Assembly (NCBI GenBank): GCA_017450025.1
Contig: JAFSYJ010000021.1
Location: forward strand, 1 to 44,083
Length of the DNA stretch: 44,083 nt
Reading direction: 5' to 3'
From: Clostridia bacterium
GTDB lineage: Bacteria; Bacillota; Clostridia; UMGS1883; UMGS1540
Positions within the stretch are counted from its first letter, which is position 1; the number at the start of each line of letters is the position of its first letter. Below the pieces are notes generated by a model, which saw only the letters and a list, made by a program, of their open reading frames with translations, searched no databases and was not told where the DNA came from. Below are positions 7,497 to 17,093 of this stretch, piece after piece. A program made the position numbers and the translations under genes.

Positions 7497-8336
7497 ATGT
7501 TTGAGATTGTAGAGAAACTGACTCTCAATTCACAGGTAAAACTGATGTCGGTAAAAGCGCCAAAGATTGCCGAAAAGGCACAGGCAGGTCAGTTTATTAT
7601 CTTGAGAATTGACGAAAATGGGGAGCGGATACCCTTGACAATTTCCGATTATGACAGAGAAAAAGGACTCGTGACGATTATTTTTCAGGAGGTCGGAGCT
7701 ACTACCAAAAGACTCGGTATGCTCGAAAAGGGAGATTTTATTCAGAACTTTGTCGGACCTCTCGGCAGAGCGTCGGAGCTTGAAGGACTTAAAAAAGTGT
7801 GCGTGATAGGCGGCGGACTCGGTACGGCTATCGCATATCCGCAGGCAAAGGCACTGCACGATATGGGCGCTGTCGTTGACGGTGTTACGGGCTTCCGTAA
7901 TAAAGACCTGATAATTCTCGAAGACGAAATGAGCAAGGTTTGCCGTAACCTGTATATTGCGACTGACGACGGCTCAAACGGCAATAAAGGCTTTGTGACA
8001 AATATCCTCCAAAAGCTTATTGATGACGGCGAGGATTATGATGCCGTTATCGCGATAGGGCCGCTTGTTATGATGAGGGCAGTTGCGGAGGTTACAAGAC
8101 CAAAGGGCATAAAAACGATTGTAAGTATGAACTCTATTATGATAGACGGTACGGGAATGTGCGGCGGTTGCAGAGTTATAGTCGGCGGAGAGACAAAGTT
8201 TGCCTGCGTTGACGGACCTGATTTTGACGGTCACCTTGTCGATTTTGAGACCGCCATGCGGCGCGGCAATATGTATAAGGCAATGGAGAGAGAAGCCGAT
8301 TGCAATTTGATGAAGGCAGGTGAGCAGAATGCCTAA
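7497..8336 (+). CDS. nfnA: NfnA: small subunit of NADH-dependent reduced ferredoxin:NADP+ oxidoreductase
   Basis: FAD/NAD(H)-binding subunit of the electron-bifurcating complex that couples NADH and reduced ferredoxin to NADP+ reduction in anaerobes. The ATG at 7497 has GAAAGGT upstream; an in-frame TTG at 7479 has none. The 279-residue protein has a ferredoxin-reductase-like FAD domain (IPLTISDYD), an NAD domain (VCVIGGGLGTAIAYP) and a C-terminal [2Fe-2S] site: C222-x2-C225 and C237, with D217 (MIDGTGMCGGC) where the sibling PyrK, the dihydroorotate dehydrogenase subunit, has Cys. Asp in that place is the known NfnA feature. Together with the adjacent NfnB this identifies it against PyrK. 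It overlaps nfnB by eight bases. Confidence 0.9.
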   Translation: MFEIVEKLTLNSQVKLMSVKAPKIAEKAQAGQFIILRIDENGERIPLTISDYDREKGLVTIIFQEVGATTKRLGMLEKGDFIQNFVGPLGRASELEGLKKVCVIGGGLGTAIAYPQAKALHDMGAVVDGVTGFRNKDLIILEDEMSKVCRNLYIATDDGSNGNKGFVTNILQKLIDDGEDYDAVIAIGPLVMMRAVAEVTRPKGIKTIVSMNSIMIDGTGMCGGCRVIVGGETKFACVDGPDFDGHLVDFETAMRRGNMYKAMEREADCNLMKAGEQNA

Positions 8337-9714
8337 TATGCAGCAAAATAAAACTCCGATGCGCGAGCTTGACCCGATGGAGAGAAGAAGGAATTTTGAA
8401 GAAGTAGCTTGCGGCTATAATGAGGAAGAAGCACTTAATGAAGCCGAAAGATGCCTTAACTGTAAAAACAGACCGTGTGTAAACGGCTGCCCCGTAAATG
8501 TCCGCATACCTGATTTTATCGCCAAAATCAAAGAAAAGGACTACGCAGGAGCATATAAAATAATAAAGGACACAAATAGTCTTCCTGCTGTGTGCGGTAG
8601 AGTTTGCCCGCAGGAAAACCAGTGCGAAAAGTTTTGCGTGCGCGGCATTAAGGGCGAAAGTGTCGGGATAGGCAGACTTGAACGCTTTGCAGCAGATTAT
8701 TTTATGAAAAACTGCAAAGACGAAAAGAAAGAAATAACAAAAAATCACATAAAATGTGCCGTTGTAGGAAGCGGACCTGCGGGTCTTACCTGTGCAGGTG
8801 ATTTGGCGGCGGCAGGCTTTGATGTCACTGTTTTTGAGGCGCTTCATACGGCAGGCGGCGTTTTGATGTACGGAATACCGCAGTTCAGACTTCCGAAGGA
8901 GATAGTCGCAAAAGAAATCGACTCTCTGCGCGATATGGGAGTGGAATTTGTCGAAGATACGGTCGTCGGCAAGACGGAACTCATAGACGAGCTTTTTGAA
9001 GAAGGCTATAAAGCTGTCTTTATCGGTTCGGGAGCAGGTCTGCCGAGCTTTATGGGCATAGAGGGTGAAACGCTCAACGGCGTATTTGCCGCAAATGAAG
9101 TTCTGACAAGAATAAATCTTATGAAGGGTTATAAATTCCCCGAGACCGACACGCCCGTTTATATCGGCAAAAAGGTTGCTGTTGTCGGCGGAGGAAATGT
9201 CGCAATGGACGCTGCAAGATGCTCTATGCGTATGGGTGCGGAAAATGTTTATATCGTTTACCGCCGCTCAATGGAAGAGATACCCGCAAGAGCGGAGGAA
9301 ATCGAACATGCCAAGATGGAAGGCATAGAGTTTAAGATGCTTACAAACCCGACCAAGATACTTGACGACGGCAACGGCAATATCGCAGGTATGGAGTGCG
9401 TAAAAATGGAACTCGGCGAGCCTGACGCAAGCGGCAGACGCAGACCTGTTGTTATAGAAGGCTCGGAATATGTAATGGATGTCGATACCGTCATTATTGC
9501 GATAGGTCAGTCGCCTAACCCACTTATCAGAAACACAACAGAAGGTCTTGAGACAAATAAACGCGGCTGTATAGTCGTAAACGAGGAGACTATGCAAACC
9601 TCTCTTGACGGCGTGTATGCAGGCGGAGATGCCGTTACTGGAGCGGCAACCGTTATCCTCGCTATGGGTGCAGGTAAAGCGGCGGCAAAAGCGATAAAAG
9701 AAAAGTTGCTCTAA
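8329..9714 (+). CDS. nfnB: NfnB: large subunit of the bifurcating ferredoxin:NADP+ oxidoreductase (GltA-like)
   Basis: Carries the bifurcating FAD, two [4Fe-4S] clusters and the NADP site of NfnAB. The 461-residue protein starts at ATG 8329, with AGGTGA five bases upstream and an eight-base overlap with nfnA. Cluster ligands are C42-x2-C45-x4-C50-x3-C54 and C89-x3-C93-x5-C99-x3-C103. The first dinucleotide fold is VVGSGPAGLTCAG (~148-160) and the second is VVGGGNVAMDAAR. The C terminus has GGDAVTGAATVILAMGAG. The same fold occurs in the small subunit of glutamate synthase, and such proteins are often misnamed GltA; pairing with nfnA and the absence of a glutamate-synthase large subunit support NfnB. 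Confidence 0.92.
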   Translation: MPNMQQNKTPMRELDPMERRRNFEEVACGYNEEEALNEAERCLNCKNRPCVNGCPVNVRIPDFIAKIKEKDYAGAYKIIKDTNSLPAVCGRVCPQENQCEKFCVRGIKGESVGIGRLERFAADYFMKNCKDEKKEITKNHIKCAVVGSGPAGLTCAGDLAAAGFDVTVFEALHTAGGVLMYGIPQFRLPKEIVAKEIDSLRDMGVEFVEDTVVGKTELIDELFEEGYKAVFIGSGAGLPSFMGIEGETLNGVFAANEVLTRINLMKGYKFPETDTPVYIGKKVAVVGGGNVAMDAARCSMRMGAENVYIVYRRSMEEIPARAEEIEHAKMEGIEFKMLTNPTKILDDGNGNIAGMECVKMELGEPDASGRRRPVVIEGSEYVMDVDTVIIAIGQSPNPLIRNTTEGLETNKRGCIVVNEETMQTSLDGVYAGGDAVTGAATVILAMGAGKAAAKAIKEKLL

Positions 9715-9723
9715 AATTTTCTC

Positions 9724-9758
9724 GGCTTCGGAGCTTTGGCTCTGAAGCCCCTTTTTTT
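9724..9758 (+). terminator. Intrinsic terminator after nfnB
   Basis: GGCTTCGGAGC and GCTCTGAAGCC pair over 11 bp (one G-U) with a 4-base loop, followed by CC and seven T. Confidence 0.9.
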
Positions 9759-9769
9759 GCCAAAAAAGC

Positions 9770-9798
9770 TTGATAATGTAAATATTTTGTGATATGAT
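9770..9798 (+). promoter_or_regulatory. Promoter of the smc operon
   Basis: TTGATA at 9770-9775, 17 bases, TATGAT at 9793-9798, immediately after the nfnB terminator and 19 bases before the smc start. Confidence 0.7.
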
Positions 9799-9816
9799 AT
9801 ATAAGAGGTGTTTTAT

Positions 9817-12800
9817 GTGTATTTAAAGAGACTTGAGATGCAAGGCTTTAAATCTTTTGCAGATAAAATATCGCTTGATTTTTGCGAAGGGATAACGGCT
9901 ATTGTCGGACCTAACGGCAGCGGCAAGAGTAATATAACAGACGCCATACGCTGGGTTTTGGGCGAACAAAGCGCCAAAAGCCTCAGGGGGAGTAAAATGG
10001 AAGATGTTATCTTCGCAGGGACGGCAAAACGAAAGCCTACGGGATTTGCGCAGGTTTCTTTAATATTGGATAATTCCGAAAAGATATTCCCGATAGATTA
10101 TGAAGAAATAAATGTCACAAGACGCGTTTACCGCAGCGGAGAAAGTGAGTATTTTATAAATAAAGCCGCTTGCCGCCTGCGCGATATTCACGAGCTTTTT
10201 ATGGATACGGGTTTGGGACGCGACGGCTATTCGATAATAGGTCAGGGCAGAATTGATGAGATACTCTCCAATAAGTCGGAGGACAGAAGACAGATATTTG
10301 AAGAAGCCGCAGGCATCTCCAAATATAAGTCCAAAAAGACGGAGGCCGAGAGAAAGCTTGCCTCGACCGAGGATAACCTCGCAAGGATAAAGGATATAGC
10401 AAACGAGCTTGAAGTCCGCTTAGTGCCGCTTGAAAAGCAGTCCCAGCGCGCGCAGAAGTATTTAAAGCTTTATGAGGACTCCAAAGGACTCGATATAACT
10501 ATATGCGCCGACACGCTTGAAAAACTGCAAAAAGAAGAAAACGAGATAGTTCAAAAACTGCAAACAACGGCGGAGGATTCACAGCGAGAGGAAGAAAGGC
10601 TGACCGCCTTGCAGGAGCAGGAAAAGGAAATGTACGGCAGTATGCGCAAGACCGACGCCGACATCGAACTCGTAAAAGAAGAAATACATAAAATCGAAAT
10701 TATAAATACAAGGGCGGAGGGTGAAATTTCTCTGCTTGAAAATAATATCGCGTCGCTCACGGAGGAAATCGAAAGATCCGAGGCAGAAATCGAAGGAACA
10801 AAGGCGGAAATCGCAGAAAACGATGTAAAAGCAAACGAAATCGTGTCACAAACAGCAGCACTTGAAGAAAAGCGCAAGGCACAGCTTGAAATAATCGACG
10901 AGAAGAATGCCAAGGTCATAGAACTTGGAGAAGAAACTGACAAAAAGAATGATTTGCTCTCCGCACTGATGGAAGAAAAGGCAAACCTTAATAACGAAAA
11001 AGAAGAAATCAAGGGCAGAATAAACGCCATTGAGGCCGTCGGCAGTAATTCCGCGACGCGCCGCACAGCGGTTTTGCAGGAGATAAAAGACGCCGAAGGT
11101 GAGATCGCCGAAAGCGAAGAAAAGACAAAAAATTATTCAAAAGAGATCACAGCTCTGCGTGAAGCAGTACAAAATCTGCAAAAAGAACACGCAGAAAAGC
11201 TTGCAAAGGCAAAAAAACTGCAAGACGAAACAAACGCCTTAAAAGATGTCTTTAATCAAAAGAACTCCGACTATAACCGCGCGTCGTCAAGGCTTTCAGT
11301 ACTCCGAGATATGGAAAAGAATATGGAAGGCTACGGCGCAGGGCAAAAGGCGCTTTTGTCAGGGCGCTTCGGCGGTGATTTTGTGATACACGGCGTTGTG
11401 TCAAAGCTGATACGCCTTGACGATATGTATAGCACGGCAGTAGAGGCCGCAGTCGGTAACGGACTTCAAAATATCGTAGTTGAAACAGACGCCGACGCAA
11501 AAAAGGCGATTGACTGTCTTAAACGAAATAACCTCGGCAGAGTCACATTTTTGCCTGTGCAGTCGGTTTCGGGCAAAAAGTATGACTTCAGCTCTGATTT
11601 TTCACACTTCCAGGGCTTTTTGGGGACACTCAGCGATAAGGTTGAGTGCGACGGCAAGTTCCGTAGCATTGTTGACTTCCTGATGGGCAGAACTGCGTTG
11701 TTTGATAACGGCGAAAACGCGCTTTACGCTGCCAAAAGAACAGGCTATAAGTTCAGGATAACAACGCTTGACGGCGAGGTGTTAAACCCCGGCGGCTCTA
11801 TTACGGGCGGCAGCCTTGCAAAGGGCGGCAGATTTTTGCAAAGAGGTAAAGAGATAAATTTGCTTGAAGAAGCTTGCCGCGATTTGCAAAAACAAATGGA
11901 TAAAACGGAAAACACGATAGATAAAAATACCGAAGCTCTTTATAAATGGCGCGACGAGCTTGACGGTATTTCGGCAAAAATAACAGACGCCCAAAGCAGC
12001 CTTGTCAAGGTCGAAAGCGAAATGAGGATTGCAGAAAGCCTGATTTCTCGTGATAAGAATATGATAGAGCGCCTTAAGGCTGAACTTTTGCACATAGAAG
12101 AGAACAGTAAAAGCGCAAACAGTGAGACAGAATATCTTGCCAAAGCTGCAAAGGAAGTCGAAGAAAAGGCGGCGGCTTTGGAACAGAAGATTTCAGCCAT
12201 GCGTGACGAGATAAGGCAAATCCTGTCGGAAAAGGAATCCGTTAATAAAGAAATAATAAGCATAAGAATTAAAATTTCTGAAATAAACAGCGAGATTGAC
12301 ATTAAAAATATGTCGCGCGACAGAGAAAGTCGCGAACAAACTTCGCGCGCGGAGGCTTTGAAGCGCTTGGAAGCCTTCATAACCGCAAGCCGCGAAAAAA
12401 TCCGCGAGTATAAGCTAAATATTGAAAATAAACGCATCGCAATAAAAGAAGCTGACGGGCATATAGCCGTGTATAACGCGCAGATAAAAGAAATGATTGC
12501 TGCGCGCTCCGAGGCTGACAGCAGTATTATGAAGCTCAAAGAGGACACAATAAAGCAAAACGAGCTTGTAAACTCACTCAAGATAGAGCTTGACAGACTG
12601 CAAAACCGCATCGAAAAGGTAAAAACCCAGACAGACGAAATCATCAACCGCCTGTGGGACGACTATGAGATTGCGCCGAGCGCGGCAATTAGCGCAAAGC
12701 AGGAGATAAGCGACTTACCTGCGGCTAAAAAGAAGCTTGTCCAGCTCAAATCAGAAATGAAGGCACTTGGTAATATAAATCTCGATTCTGTTGAAGAATA

Positions 12801-13380
12801 TAAAGAGGTGCGCGAGCGTTATACATTTCTGTCAGAGCAGATAAACGATATGGAAAGCTCCAAAAAAGAGCTCTTATCGCTTATAAAAGAGCTGACGGTT
12901 GAAATGACAAAGCAGTTTGCGGAAAAATTTGAGATAATAAATAAGAATTTTGCCGAAGTATTCACCGAGCTTTTCGGCGGCGGCAGTGCGGCACTTTCGC
13001 TGACGGATAATGAAAATATTCTGGAAAGCGGCATTGAAATTGATGTACGCCCGCCGGGCAAAAAGCTGCAAAGGCTCAGCCTATTGTCAGGCGGAGAGAT
13101 GGCATTTACGGCGATAGCATTGCTTTTTGCGATACTCAAGGTGCGCGCAACGCCGTTTTGTATTCTTGACGAGATAGAGGCGGCGCTTGATGATAATAAC
13201 ATTGACCGCTTTGGGCAGTATGTCAAAAAATTCTCGGATAAAACGCAGTTTATCATAGTCACGCATAGGCGCGGAACAATGGCGGCGGCAGATATTTTGT
13301 ACGGGGTCACAATGCAAGAAAAGGGAATATCAAAGCTTTTAACAATGCGGCTTGACGATGTTGAGACAGATAAGGAGTAA
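9817..13380 (+). CDS. smc: Chromosome segregation ATPase SMC
   Basis: Condensin ATPase that organises and segregates the chromosome with ScpA/ScpB. The GTG at 9817 follows AGAGGTG at a spacing of six and gives the usual SMC N terminus (M)YLKRLEMQGFKSFADK; a GTG at 9808 overlaps that site. Of 1187 residues, Walker A GPNGSGKSN is at 31-39. Two long coiled coils flank a hinge from about 505 to 660 that ends in GGSITGGSLA. The C-terminal head carries LLSGGEMAFTAIALLFAIL at ~1088 and the Walker B/D-loop FCILDEIEAALDDNN at ~1112. Length is normal. The ABC signature reads LSGGEMAFTA, where most bacterial SMCs have Lys/Arg and Leu at the M and F positions. It is followed five bases later by ftsY, the common smc-ftsY order of Firmicutes. 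Confidence 0.97.
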   Translation: MYLKRLEMQGFKSFADKISLDFCEGITAIVGPNGSGKSNITDAIRWVLGEQSAKSLRGSKMEDVIFAGTAKRKPTGFAQVSLILDNSEKIFPIDYEEINVTRRVYRSGESEYFINKAACRLRDIHELFMDTGLGRDGYSIIGQGRIDEILSNKSEDRRQIFEEAAGISKYKSKKTEAERKLASTEDNLARIKDIANELEVRLVPLEKQSQRAQKYLKLYEDSKGLDITICADTLEKLQKEENEIVQKLQTTAEDSQREEERLTALQEQEKEMYGSMRKTDADIELVKEEIHKIEIINTRAEGEISLLENNIASLTEEIERSEAEIEGTKAEIAENDVKANEIVSQTAALEEKRKAQLEIIDEKNAKVIELGEETDKKNDLLSALMEEKANLNNEKEEIKGRINAIEAVGSNSATRRTAVLQEIKDAEGEIAESEEKTKNYSKEITALREAVQNLQKEHAEKLAKAKKLQDETNALKDVFNQKNSDYNRASSRLSVLRDMEKNMEGYGAGQKALLSGRFGGDFVIHGVVSKLIRLDDMYSTAVEAAVGNGLQNIVVETDADAKKAIDCLKRNNLGRVTFLPVQSVSGKKYDFSSDFSHFQGFLGTLSDKVECDGKFRSIVDFLMGRTALFDNGENALYAAKRTGYKFRITTLDGEVLNPGGSITGGSLAKGGRFLQRGKEINLLEEACRDLQKQMDKTENTIDKNTEALYKWRDELDGISAKITDAQSSLVKVESEMRIAESLISRDKNMIERLKAELLHIEENSKSANSETEYLAKAAKEVEEKAAALEQKISAMRDEIRQILSEKESVNKEIISIRIKISEINSEIDIKNMSRDRESREQTSRAEALKRLEAFITASREKIREYKLNIENKRIAIKEADGHIAVYNAQIKEMIAARSEADSSIMKLKEDTIKQNELVNSLKIELDRLQNRIEKVKTQTDEIINRLWDDYEIAPSAAISAKQEISDLPAAKKKLVQLKSEMKALGNINLDSVEEYKEVRERYTFLSEQINDMESSKKELLSLIKELTVEMTKQFAEKFEIINKNFAEVFTELFGGGSAALSLTDNENILESGIEIDVRPPGKKLQRLSLLSGGEMAFTAIALLFAILKVRATPFCILDEIEAALDDNNIDRFGQYVKKFSDKTQFIIVTHRRGTMAAADILYGVTMQEKGISKLLTMRLDDVETDKE

Positions 13381-13385
13381 TAAAA

Positions 13386-14351
13386 TTGGACGAGGTATTT
13401 GAACCACAGGAAAACGGAGTAAAAGAAAAAACAGGCTTTTTTTCAAGGCTTAAAAACGGGCTTTCCAAGACGAGACAGGCGATTTCCGAGAGCGTTGACA
13501 ATGTGTTAAAAACATTTGTTGCAGTTGATGACGATTTGCTTGACGAGCTTGAAGAAGCCCTTATAGGCGCGGACATAGGCGCGCAGACGGCTATGGATAT
13601 TATTGACGAACTGCGTGACAAGATAAAAAGTGATAGGATAAAGGACGCGGACGGGGTCAAAGCCGCACTAAAGGACATCATAGCCTCAATGCTTGAAGGC
13701 AAAGGTGAACTGCTTGACTTGTCAGGTAAGCCTTCGGTCATACTTGTAATAGGCGTCAACGGCGTAGGCAAGACGACAAGTATCGGCAAAATTGCATCAC
13801 ACCTTAAGAAAGAAGGCAAATCGGTGCTCCTTGCCGCGGCAGATACATTCCGTGCCGCCGCCGTAAACCAGCTCAAGATATGGGCTGACCGCGTAGGTGT
13901 TGACATTGTTCAGGGCGCGGAGGGTGCAGACCCTGCTTCTGTTATATTTGACGCCTGCACCGCGGCCAAAAAGCGCGGAGCAGATGTATTGATATGCGAT
14001 ACGGCAGGCAGACTGCATAATAAGAAAAACCTGATGGAAGAACTCAAAAAGATTTACCGTATTATAGATAAAGAAATGCCCGGCTCGTCAAAGGAGACAC
14101 TTCTTGTGCTTGACGCGTCAACGGGGCAAAACGCGCAGATTCAGGCAGAGATGTTTTCGGAGACTGCCGATATTACGGGCATTATACTCACCAAGCTTGA
14201 CGGAACCGCAAAGGGCGGTATAGTCGTTTCGATTTCAAATACGCTCAATATTCCCGTCAAGTTTGTCGGCGTCGGAGAAGAGGCCGAAGATTTACAGCCG
14301 TTTTCTCCGCAGGAGTTTGTCAACGCATTGTTTGATGAAGGGACTGATTGA
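13386..14351 (+). CDS. ftsY: Signal recognition particle receptor FtsY
   Basis: GTPase that docks SRP-bound ribosomes at the membrane for co-translational insertion. It starts with TTG at 13386; AAGGAG lies eight bases before it, overlapping the smc stop, and no ATG fits. The 321-residue protein has a short acidic N terminus, an N domain of four helices, and a G domain: P-loop GVNGVGKTT at 123-131, DTFRAAAVNQL at 153-163, DTAGRLHNKKN at 205-215, TKLDGTAKGG, and the closing GVGEEAEDLQPF. It lacks the long acidic A domain of E. coli FtsY, as usual in Firmicutes. Confidence 0.96.
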   Translation: MDEVFEPQENGVKEKTGFFSRLKNGLSKTRQAISESVDNVLKTFVAVDDDLLDELEEALIGADIGAQTAMDIIDELRDKIKSDRIKDADGVKAALKDIIASMLEGKGELLDLSGKPSVILVIGVNGVGKTTSIGKIASHLKKEGKSVLLAAADTFRAAAVNQLKIWADRVGVDIVQGAEGADPASVIFDACTAAKKRGADVLICDTAGRLHNKKNLMEELKKIYRIIDKEMPGSSKETLLVLDASTGQNAQIQAEMFSETADITGIILTKLDGTAKGGIVVSISNTLNIPVKFVGVGEEAEDLQPFSPQEFVNALFDEGTD

Positions 14352-17073
14352 TATAGTTAAAAACGGTAGAAGGTTCAAAAAGCTTGCTACGGCACTTGCG
14401 GTTTTAATAGCAGTTGTTTTGGTACTCATTATTGCCGTTAATTTTGTAGCCGAAATTATCGAAATCAAAGAAATAGGCTACGAGAGCATCTACTTTAAAA
14501 ATATGAGTACAAAGCTTGCTATATGGAGTGCGTCTTTTGCGTTTTTGTTTGTTTTGTTTTATATCAACCTTCTTTTTGTAAGGCGTATAACGCGTAAGAC
14601 GAGCGCGGCAGATGTGCTTTCAAAAAAAAAGTTTTTACCTGCAATATTGGCCGCAGTGATGGCAGCGGTTGCAGGCAGTATTGCCTGCGCCAAAATTTAT
14701 CCGCACTATCTGCCGTTTTATTCAAGCGTAGATTTTAATCAGGTCGATCCGATATTTTTGCAAGATGTAGGATACTATATTTTTAAAAGACCTTTCCTTA
14801 CGGCGGTTTGCCGCGCGTTTGGAAATGTTATGCTGTTTCAGGCGGTTTATACGGCGGCGGCATATCTTTTCTGCTATCTCAGAAGCGACATATATTCGTA
14901 TAAAGAGATGTTTAAAGAAAAAAGCATTATGACGCATCTTATTACAAATATAATAATTTATTTTGTGATTATCGCAGTTTCTTTTAAGTTTACATCAGAA
15001 AATATCCTCTACGGTACATTTGGAGGCTTAAACGGCGCAGGCTTTACAGATGTTTTTGTTTGGCATAATGTTTATAAGGTTGCGCCGATAGGTATGATTT
15101 TGGTTGTTGTTTTGACAATTATATTTATTACAAAGGGCAAAATAAAGGGCGCGGTCATATCCGTGCTTATAGTCCCTGCCGTGTGGATTTTAACGCTTGC
15201 TGCATCGCTCGTTGTTCAGCTCGCGTTTGTTAAGCCGTATGAAGTCTCGATGCAAAGCCAATATATCGGATTCAATATCGATGCTACAAGGAGGGCATTT
15301 GCGCTCAATAATGTGGAAGAACGCGAGTACCCTGCCGATGATGATTTGACATACGAAGATATAAGAGCCAACGCGTCAACTGTTGATAATATCAGGATTT
15401 TGGATATTACTCAAACCTTGACCGCAACAAATTCAATACAGGGATTGAGGACATTTTATACATTTACCGATACGGATATTATAAATCTTGAGATTTCGGG
15501 CAAAAAAACTGCGGTAATGGTTGCTACAAGAGAGTTTGACGCTGATAAGCTGCCTGATTCCGCAAAAAGCTATATAAATAAAAGGCTCAGATACACTCAC
15601 GGCTACGGAATAGTAGCAAATCCCGTCAACACCGCAACGGAAGAAGGTCAGCCCGAATATTTGATAAAGGATATACCTGTATATTCCGAGGAGGGCGCGC
15701 CGCAAATAACCCAACCGCGCATTTACTACGGAGAAATGACAAACGACTATGTAATAGTCGGCAGCACCTATAAAGAGCTGGATTATATGGAGGGCGACTC
15801 GTCTGCTGAATTCACATACGAAGGCAGCGGAGGCATTGGACTCAACTTTTTGAACCGCGTGATTTTTTCTGTTAAAGAGGCTGACCCGATGATGCTTATG
15901 TCAGGGTATATTACAAGCGATTCGCGTATGCTGACAAACCGTAATATTTTAAATAGGGTACGCAAGGTTATGCCGTTTTTGACATTTGATAACGACCCGT
16001 ATATCGTCATAGACAGTGACGGAAGCATAAAGTGGGTTATAGACGCGTATACAACCTCAAATCAGTTTCCGTATTCGCAGACATATAAGGGGATAAATTA
16101 TATCAGAAATTCCGCTAAGGCGATTGTTGACCCGTATAACGGAACGGTTGATTTTTATATAACCGACCCTTCTGATCCTCTTATAGCAGTGTATAGCCGT
16201 ATGTATCCGGGAGTATTCAAGGAGGGATTGCCACAGTATCTTGCAAGTCAGATGCGCTATCCCGAGTATATCTTTAATATCCAGTCAGATGTTTATAAGA
16301 TGTACCATATGTCGGAGCCGGAGGCATTTTATTCAAAGTCTGATGTCTGGGTCACAGCAAAAGAAAAATATATGTCGGGCGACACCGTTAATGTGTCTCC
16401 GTATTATAACCTTATGCGCGTTGACGAGATGGGCGGCGAGGAGCTTGTGTTAATGCAGCCTTATACGCCGCAGGGTAAGGAAAACCTCGTCGCGTGGATT
16501 GCCGCACGCTGCGATACGGCAAATTACGGCAAAATGATAGCGTATAAGTTTCCAAAAGGGCGCACGGTCTACGGTACGCTGCATATAGAAAATAAGATAG
16601 ATAACGACCCTGCAATATCAAAAGAAATTTCACTTTGGGATCAGGGTGGTTCAAGCGTTGTAAAGGGTAATTTGCTTGTAATACCGATACACGACTCGCT
16701 TTTGTATGTTGAGCCTGTTTATATCACGGCGCAGAACTCTGCCGCACTGCCGGAGGTCAAGAGGATCGTTGTGGCGTTTGGAGATAAGGTCACGATGCAG
16801 CCGACTTTAAGAGAGGCGCTTGAGGTGATTTTCGCGAACAAATCGCCTGCCGAGCACCGTACGGAAGAAGAAAAAACAGTTGAAGAACTGATAGACGAGA
16901 CGATAGAAAAGTATAACGAAATGCGCGCGTACAGTGAAAGCGGACAGTTCAAGCAGTTTGGTAAAGCGCTTGACGATATAGGCAAACTGCTCGGAGAGAT
17001 CGAAGAAAAACAGGCAGAAGAAAATCCCACGGAACAGGAAGAAGACCTGCCAAAGGAAAAGACAGAGGAATAA
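14335..17073 (+). CDS. UPF0182 family large membrane protein
   Basis: Conserved protein of unknown function (UPF0182, COG1615). The frame is open from 14263, but the ATG at 14335, overlapping the ftsY end by 17 bases, gives the natural N terminus; no convincing ribosome binding site is visible, so translation may be coupled to ftsY. Of 912 residues, the first ~310 contain about seven hydrophobic segments. They hold the family motif around VDPIFLQDVGYYIFKRPF. The remaining ~600 residues are polar and presumably extracytoplasmic, with NSAKAIVDPYNGTVDFYI and DPLIAVYSRMYPGVF. The tail after about 870 is acidic and Lys-rich. Family members of ~900 residues occur in Actinobacteria, Cyanobacteria and Clostridia. 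Placement between ftsY and cca suggests only co-transcription. Confidence 0.88.
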   Translation: MKGLIDIVKNGRRFKKLATALAVLIAVVLVLIIAVNFVAEIIEIKEIGYESIYFKNMSTKLAIWSASFAFLFVLFYINLLFVRRITRKTSAADVLSKKKFLPAILAAVMAAVAGSIACAKIYPHYLPFYSSVDFNQVDPIFLQDVGYYIFKRPFLTAVCRAFGNVMLFQAVYTAAAYLFCYLRSDIYSYKEMFKEKSIMTHLITNIIIYFVIIAVSFKFTSENILYGTFGGLNGAGFTDVFVWHNVYKVAPIGMILVVVLTIIFITKGKIKGAVISVLIVPAVWILTLAASLVVQLAFVKPYEVSMQSQYIGFNIDATRRAFALNNVEEREYPADDDLTYEDIRANASTVDNIRILDITQTLTATNSIQGLRTFYTFTDTDIINLEISGKKTAVMVATREFDADKLPDSAKSYINKRLRYTHGYGIVANPVNTATEEGQPEYLIKDIPVYSEEGAPQITQPRIYYGEMTNDYVIVGSTYKELDYMEGDSSAEFTYEGSGGIGLNFLNRVIFSVKEADPMMLMSGYITSDSRMLTNRNILNRVRKVMPFLTFDNDPYIVIDSDGSIKWVIDAYTTSNQFPYSQTYKGINYIRNSAKAIVDPYNGTVDFYITDPSDPLIAVYSRMYPGVFKEGLPQYLASQMRYPEYIFNIQSDVYKMYHMSEPEAFYSKSDVWVTAKEKYMSGDTVNVSPYYNLMRVDEMGGEELVLMQPYTPQGKENLVAWIAARCDTANYGKMIAYKFPKGRTVYGTLHIENKIDNDPAISKEISLWDQGGSSVVKGNLLVIPIHDSLLYVEPVYITAQNSAALPEVKRIVVAFGDKVTMQPTLREALEVIFANKSPAEHRTEEEKTVEELIDETIEKYNEMRAYSESGQFKQFGKALDDIGKLLGEIEEKQAEENPTEQEEDLPKEKTEE

Positions 17074-17093
17074 ACAGCCTGCAAGAACGGGGT

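Noticed and set aside
7497..8336. PyrK, dihydroorotate dehydrogenase electron-transfer subunit
   Set aside because: Asp replaces the first cluster Cys, the gene overlaps nfnB, and no pyrD is adjacent.
9258..9714. NfnB as glutamate synthase small subunit
   Set aside because: The same fold, but there is no large subunit and the partner NfnA is adjacent.
10551..11066. 171-residue minus-strand ORF, very Ser-rich
   Set aside because: Antisense of the SMC coiled coil; Glu/Lys-rich coding sequence gives Ser/Phe/Leu on the other strand. The same applies to 11940-12647 and 12819-13310.
13307..13906. 199-residue minus-strand ORF across the smc-ftsY junction
   Set aside because: Ser-rich shadow of the ftsY coding strand; the plus-strand genes are unambiguous.
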